64,000 nt of DNA, taken from contig JAMPYF010000018.1 of NCBI GenBank assembly GCA_023700805.1, positions 21,176-85,175 on the forward strand, written 5' to 3'. The translations under genes were made by a program, and so were the position numbers. The notes beneath the pieces are model-generated. The model searched no databases and was not told where the DNA came from. It worked only from the letters and a program-made list of their open reading frames with translations. Source of the DNA: Sulfuritalea sp. (GTDB lineage Bacteria > Pseudomonadota > Gammaproteobacteria > Burkholderiales > Rhodocyclaceae). Below, one piece after another: positions 61,638 to 64,000 of the stretch. Each line of letters begins with the position of its first letter. Position 1 is the stretch's first letter.

Positions 61638-64000
61638 TCATTGGCAAGCCAGCGTACCGCTGCCAAAGATGCCGTCGCACAATTCCATCCCCGCCAATCC
61701 GGTACTGTCGTCCACCGCCGGCTGGCCCGGCCCCGCCGACGTCACCACTCCGCGACGCAACACCTTGCTGGCGTTCTCCTTGGCGAAGCCCGATTCGCGA
61801 ATTTCCGTGGTCTGGTTGCGGATGTCGAGATAGGCGGCGTCCAAGGCACCGGTCAACTGGGCATTGGTCGCGTCCACACCGTTGTACTTGACGACCCGGT
61901 GCAAGGGATCGCCAGAAAACTCGTACTTAGGCTGCACTGCGTCGTCGCCAATCAAAAAGATGGTGCCGTCGCCGATTCCATCGCCAAACACCTGAACCAG
62001 ACCGCTGGTCTGAACGCGCAAGCCTTTGATGGTGGGCGCACTCGCATCACCGATGACGCCATTGGTGGGAAGAGTGCGAATCGTCAGGGCGGCCGTCGGA
62101 CCCAGCGGGGCGGTCGCGGTGACGAGACCCTCGGTTCCGTTCGTAATGAAGGCGCTGCCGTTCGGTGCCTCCAGAGTGACATTGGCCGCCGTGATGCCGA
62201 CATTGGTAGTCGTCAAATCCGACGGCCGCACCGTACCCACTTCGATTCTGGTTGCATTGAGCCAGGCTTGGTTGCCGGCACCCGCTGTCAAGGAAACGGT
62301 ACCGCCGAGCGTGTTGAGATTCTTGAGCAGAATGTCGCCGGTATTTGTGAAGGCCCACAGATTGCCCCCCACCGTCAATACACCGCTCTCGGTAATCCCA
62401 CTACCGGCCGTAACATCGAGATATCCGGAAACCGTCGATGAGGCGAGGTCAATACTCCCCGTATCATTTAGCCGAACGTCCTTTCCGCTGACAACCGTGA
62501 CAGTGCCACCGAAGTTGTTTGCGCTGTCGAGAGCGATGTCGTTGGCCGCCCCTGCCGCAAGGCTGGTGGTGCCGGTAATGGCCAGGTTGCCCGAGTCGGT
62601 GATCGCGCCTGCCGCAGTAATAACCAGATTGCCGCTAACAGTCGTGGCAGCAAGGTCGATCGCCCCGATGTCGTTGAGCGTCACGTTGCTGCCGCTGATC
62701 ACCGTGACGGCACTGCCAAAGTTGTCGGCATTATCGAGAGTGATGTTGTTGGCCGCTCCTGCCGTGAGGTTGGTGGTGCCGACGATAGCCAGATTGCCCG
62801 AATCGGTGATCGCGCCAGCCGCCGTAATAACCAGGTTACCGCTGACGGTGCTGGCGCCAAGGTCAATCGCCCCAATGTCGTTAAGCGTCACGTTGTCGCC
62901 GCTGACCACGGTAACGGCACCGCCAAAGTTGTTGGCATTGTCGAGAGTAATGTTGTTGGCCGCCCCTGCCGTAAGGCTGGTGGTGCCGGTGATGGCCAGG
63001 TTGCCCGAGTCGCTGATGGCGCCAGCCGCAGTAATAACCAGGTTGCCGCTGACGGTGCTGGCAGCAAGGTCGATCGCCCCGGTGTCGTTGAGCGTCACAT
63101 TGTTGCCGCTGACTACCGTAACTGCACCGCCAAAGTTGTTGCCGCTGTCGAGAGTGATGTCGTTGCCCGCCCCGGCCGTAAGGCTCGTGGTGCCGGTGAC
63201 GGACAGCGCTCCGCTGTTGGTCATTCCGGCGGCAGTAACGTTCAGGTTTCCGGACAAGGTCGTGGCCTGAAGGTCCAAGGCAGTGACATCAACCACTGTC
63301 ACGTTGGCCAATCCGCCCACACCTCCGAAGGCCACCGTCCCAGTGAAGTTATTCCCCGCATTGGCGACGCCAATCGATGCACCCACTGCATTGGCGGTGA
63401 AACTCGAATTACCTCCTATCGTCAGCGCCCCGGTGTTGCTGATGTCGCCCGTAGTTGCAGTAGCCGTCAGATCGCCCGTAATGCCTATTGCGCCCAGGTT
63501 AAGCGCACTCGCGTCCACAACCGTGACATTCCCACCGTTCGTCACCGAGAATGCGCCACCAAAATTGTTCCCTGCTTGATCCAGAATAATGCTGTTACCA
63601 GCGCCAGGCGTCACGGTCGTCGTTCCCGCAATGGAGAGATTCCCCGAATCGGTGATGGCCCCGGCCGCGGTGACCCCCAGGTTACCGCTCACGGTACTCG
63701 CGCCAAGATCGATCGCCCCGGTATCGTTTAGCGTTACATTGTTGCCGCTGACCACCGAGACGGCGCCGCCGAAATTATTGGCGGCGCTTAAGGTGATGTC
63801 ATTGGCTGCCCCCGCGTTAAGGCTGGTGGTGCCGGTGATAGACAGGACGCCGGAGCTGGTGATGCTGCCGCCGGCATTGTTGGCCGCGTTGCTGGTGTTG
63901 ATCGCCAGCGCCCCGGCGTCGGTGAGCGTGCTGACCACCGCGCCGCCCGTGCCCGTGCCGGCGCCGGTGTTCACCGTCACCGTGATGCCGGTGCCGGCGA
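61638..64000 (-). CDS. Large repeat-rich exoprotein (filamentous-hemagglutinin-like), C-terminal part
   Basis: 787 residues are in the window and the frame is open at the right edge, so the N-terminus is missing. About seven units of 66-69 residues repeat the pattern NVTLNDTGAIDL...STVSGNLVITAAGAITDSGNLAI...TTSLTAGAANNITLD...NNFGGAV, typical of a right-handed beta-helix. The unique C-terminus has two Cys (GMELCDGIFGSGTLACQ) and no autotransporter barrel, as in two-partner-secreted exoproteins. Asn and Thr are enriched and GC lower than in neighbours. Likely an adhesin; secretion partner not in the window. Confidence 0.85.
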   Translation of the reverse strand, partial: AGTGITVTVNTGAGTGTGGAVVSTLTDAGALAINTSNAANNAGGSITSSGVLSITGTTSLNAGAANDITLSAANNFGGAVSVVSGNNVTLNDTGAIDLGASTVSGNLGVTAAGAITDSGNLSIAGTTTVTPGAGNSIILDQAGNNFGGAFSVTNGGNVTVVDASALNLGAIGITGDLTATATTGDISNTGALTIGGNSSFTANAVGASIGVANAGNNFTGTVAFGGVGGLANVTVVDVTALDLQATTLSGNLNVTAAGMTNSGALSVTGTTSLTAGAGNDITLDSGNNFGGAVTVVSGNNVTLNDTGAIDLAASTVSGNLVITAAGAISDSGNLAITGTTSLTAGAANNITLDNANNFGGAVTVVSGDNVTLNDIGAIDLGASTVSGNLVITAAGAITDSGNLAIVGTTNLTAGAANNITLDNADNFGSAVTVISGSNVTLNDIGAIDLAATTVSGNLVITAAGAITDSGNLAITGTTSLAAGAANDIALDSANNFGGTVTVVSGKDVRLNDTGSIDLASSTVSGYLDVTAGSGITESGVLTVGGNLWAFTNTGDILLKNLNTLGGTVSLTAGAGNQAWLNATRIEVGTVRPSDLTTTNVGITAANVTLEAPNGSAFITNGTEGLVTATAPLGPTAALTIRTLPTNGVIGDASAPTIKGLRVQTSGLVQVFGDGIGDGTIFLIGDDAVQPKYEFSGDPLHRVVKYNGVDATNAQLTGALDAAYLDIRNQTTEIRESGFAKENASKVLRRGVVTSAGPGQPAVDDSTGLAGMELCDGIFGSGTLACQ

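Noticed and set aside
61638..64000. Regular DNA repeats that could suggest a CRISPR array
   Set aside because: The period is ~207 bp and the repeats are translated in one long frame as a beta-helix protein; there are no spacers and no cas genes.

Overview
The window is GC-rich, gene-dense chromosomal DNA from a betaproteobacterium. The best fit is a facultatively denitrifying Rhodocyclales-type organism (Sulfuritalea/Sterolibacterium/Azoarcus-like). That placement is inferred from gene content: FlhDC and FliT flagellar genes, NirBD/NrtABD/NasA nitrate assimilation, an NsrR nitric-oxide regulon, NorQ/NorD-type accessory proteins and a CtaA heme A synthase. No phage, plasmid, insertion sequence or CRISPR array was found.

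Layout. (1) 1-7936, minus strand: a complete nitrate assimilation module running nasT, nrtA, nrtB, nrtD, nirB, nirD and the 5' part of nasA, which leaves the window. A near-perfect sigma-54 promoter and an ANTAR-type (NasT-responsive) attenuator leader lie in front of nrtA. Two ~100 bp inverted-repeat elements separate nrtD/nirB and nirD/nasA. (2) 8000-14949: small redox and stress genes: a DsrC/TusE-like protein, a MarR regulator, a VIT1-type metal transporter, a HiPIP, an alternative oxidase, a sorbosone-dehydrogenase-like lipoprotein, an ETHE1-like persulfide dioxygenase and a RibD-like reductase. (3) 14950-17012: several very small genes and a secreted glycine/proline octapeptide-repeat protein. 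(4) 17204-28313: a signalling island with three histidine kinases, two stand-alone receivers, an HD-GYP protein and a GGDEF-EAL protein. (5) 28434-38096: an NsrR-centred nitric oxide/nitrosative stress region (nsrR, DUF59, DUF2249, NnrS-like, soluble CZB chemoreceptor, ferredoxin reductase, hemerythrin), then an intradiol dioxygenase, an SDR and norD/norQ. (6) 38141-52893: housekeeping genes (BepA-like protease, moaC, ctaA, greB, MFS, fliT, M48 protease, rdgC, flhDC, HDOD-GGDEF, NUDIX, TonB-like, HNH, YgiQ). (7) 52934-60092: tRNA-Ser(CGA), mltF, serS, rarA, lolA, ftsK. (8) 60276-64000, minus strand: a FecR-like protein, an OmpA-like protein and the 3' part of a large repeat-rich exoprotein/adhesin.

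The most unusual feature is a dispersed ~22 bp element: a core AGTTGGCGCTGGCG, two variable bases, then ACGGCG. It occurs at least 12 times (plus one degenerate copy) on both strands, in intergenic DNA and inside genes of unrelated function, where it usually falls in variable linkers (encoding VGAG-type peptides). It is far too frequent for chance and resembles an uptake-type signal or a very small mobile repeat. Several perfect palindromes of other families also sit inside coding linkers (nrtB) and gaps (31.9-32.1 kb), so this genome seems to tolerate short repeats widely.
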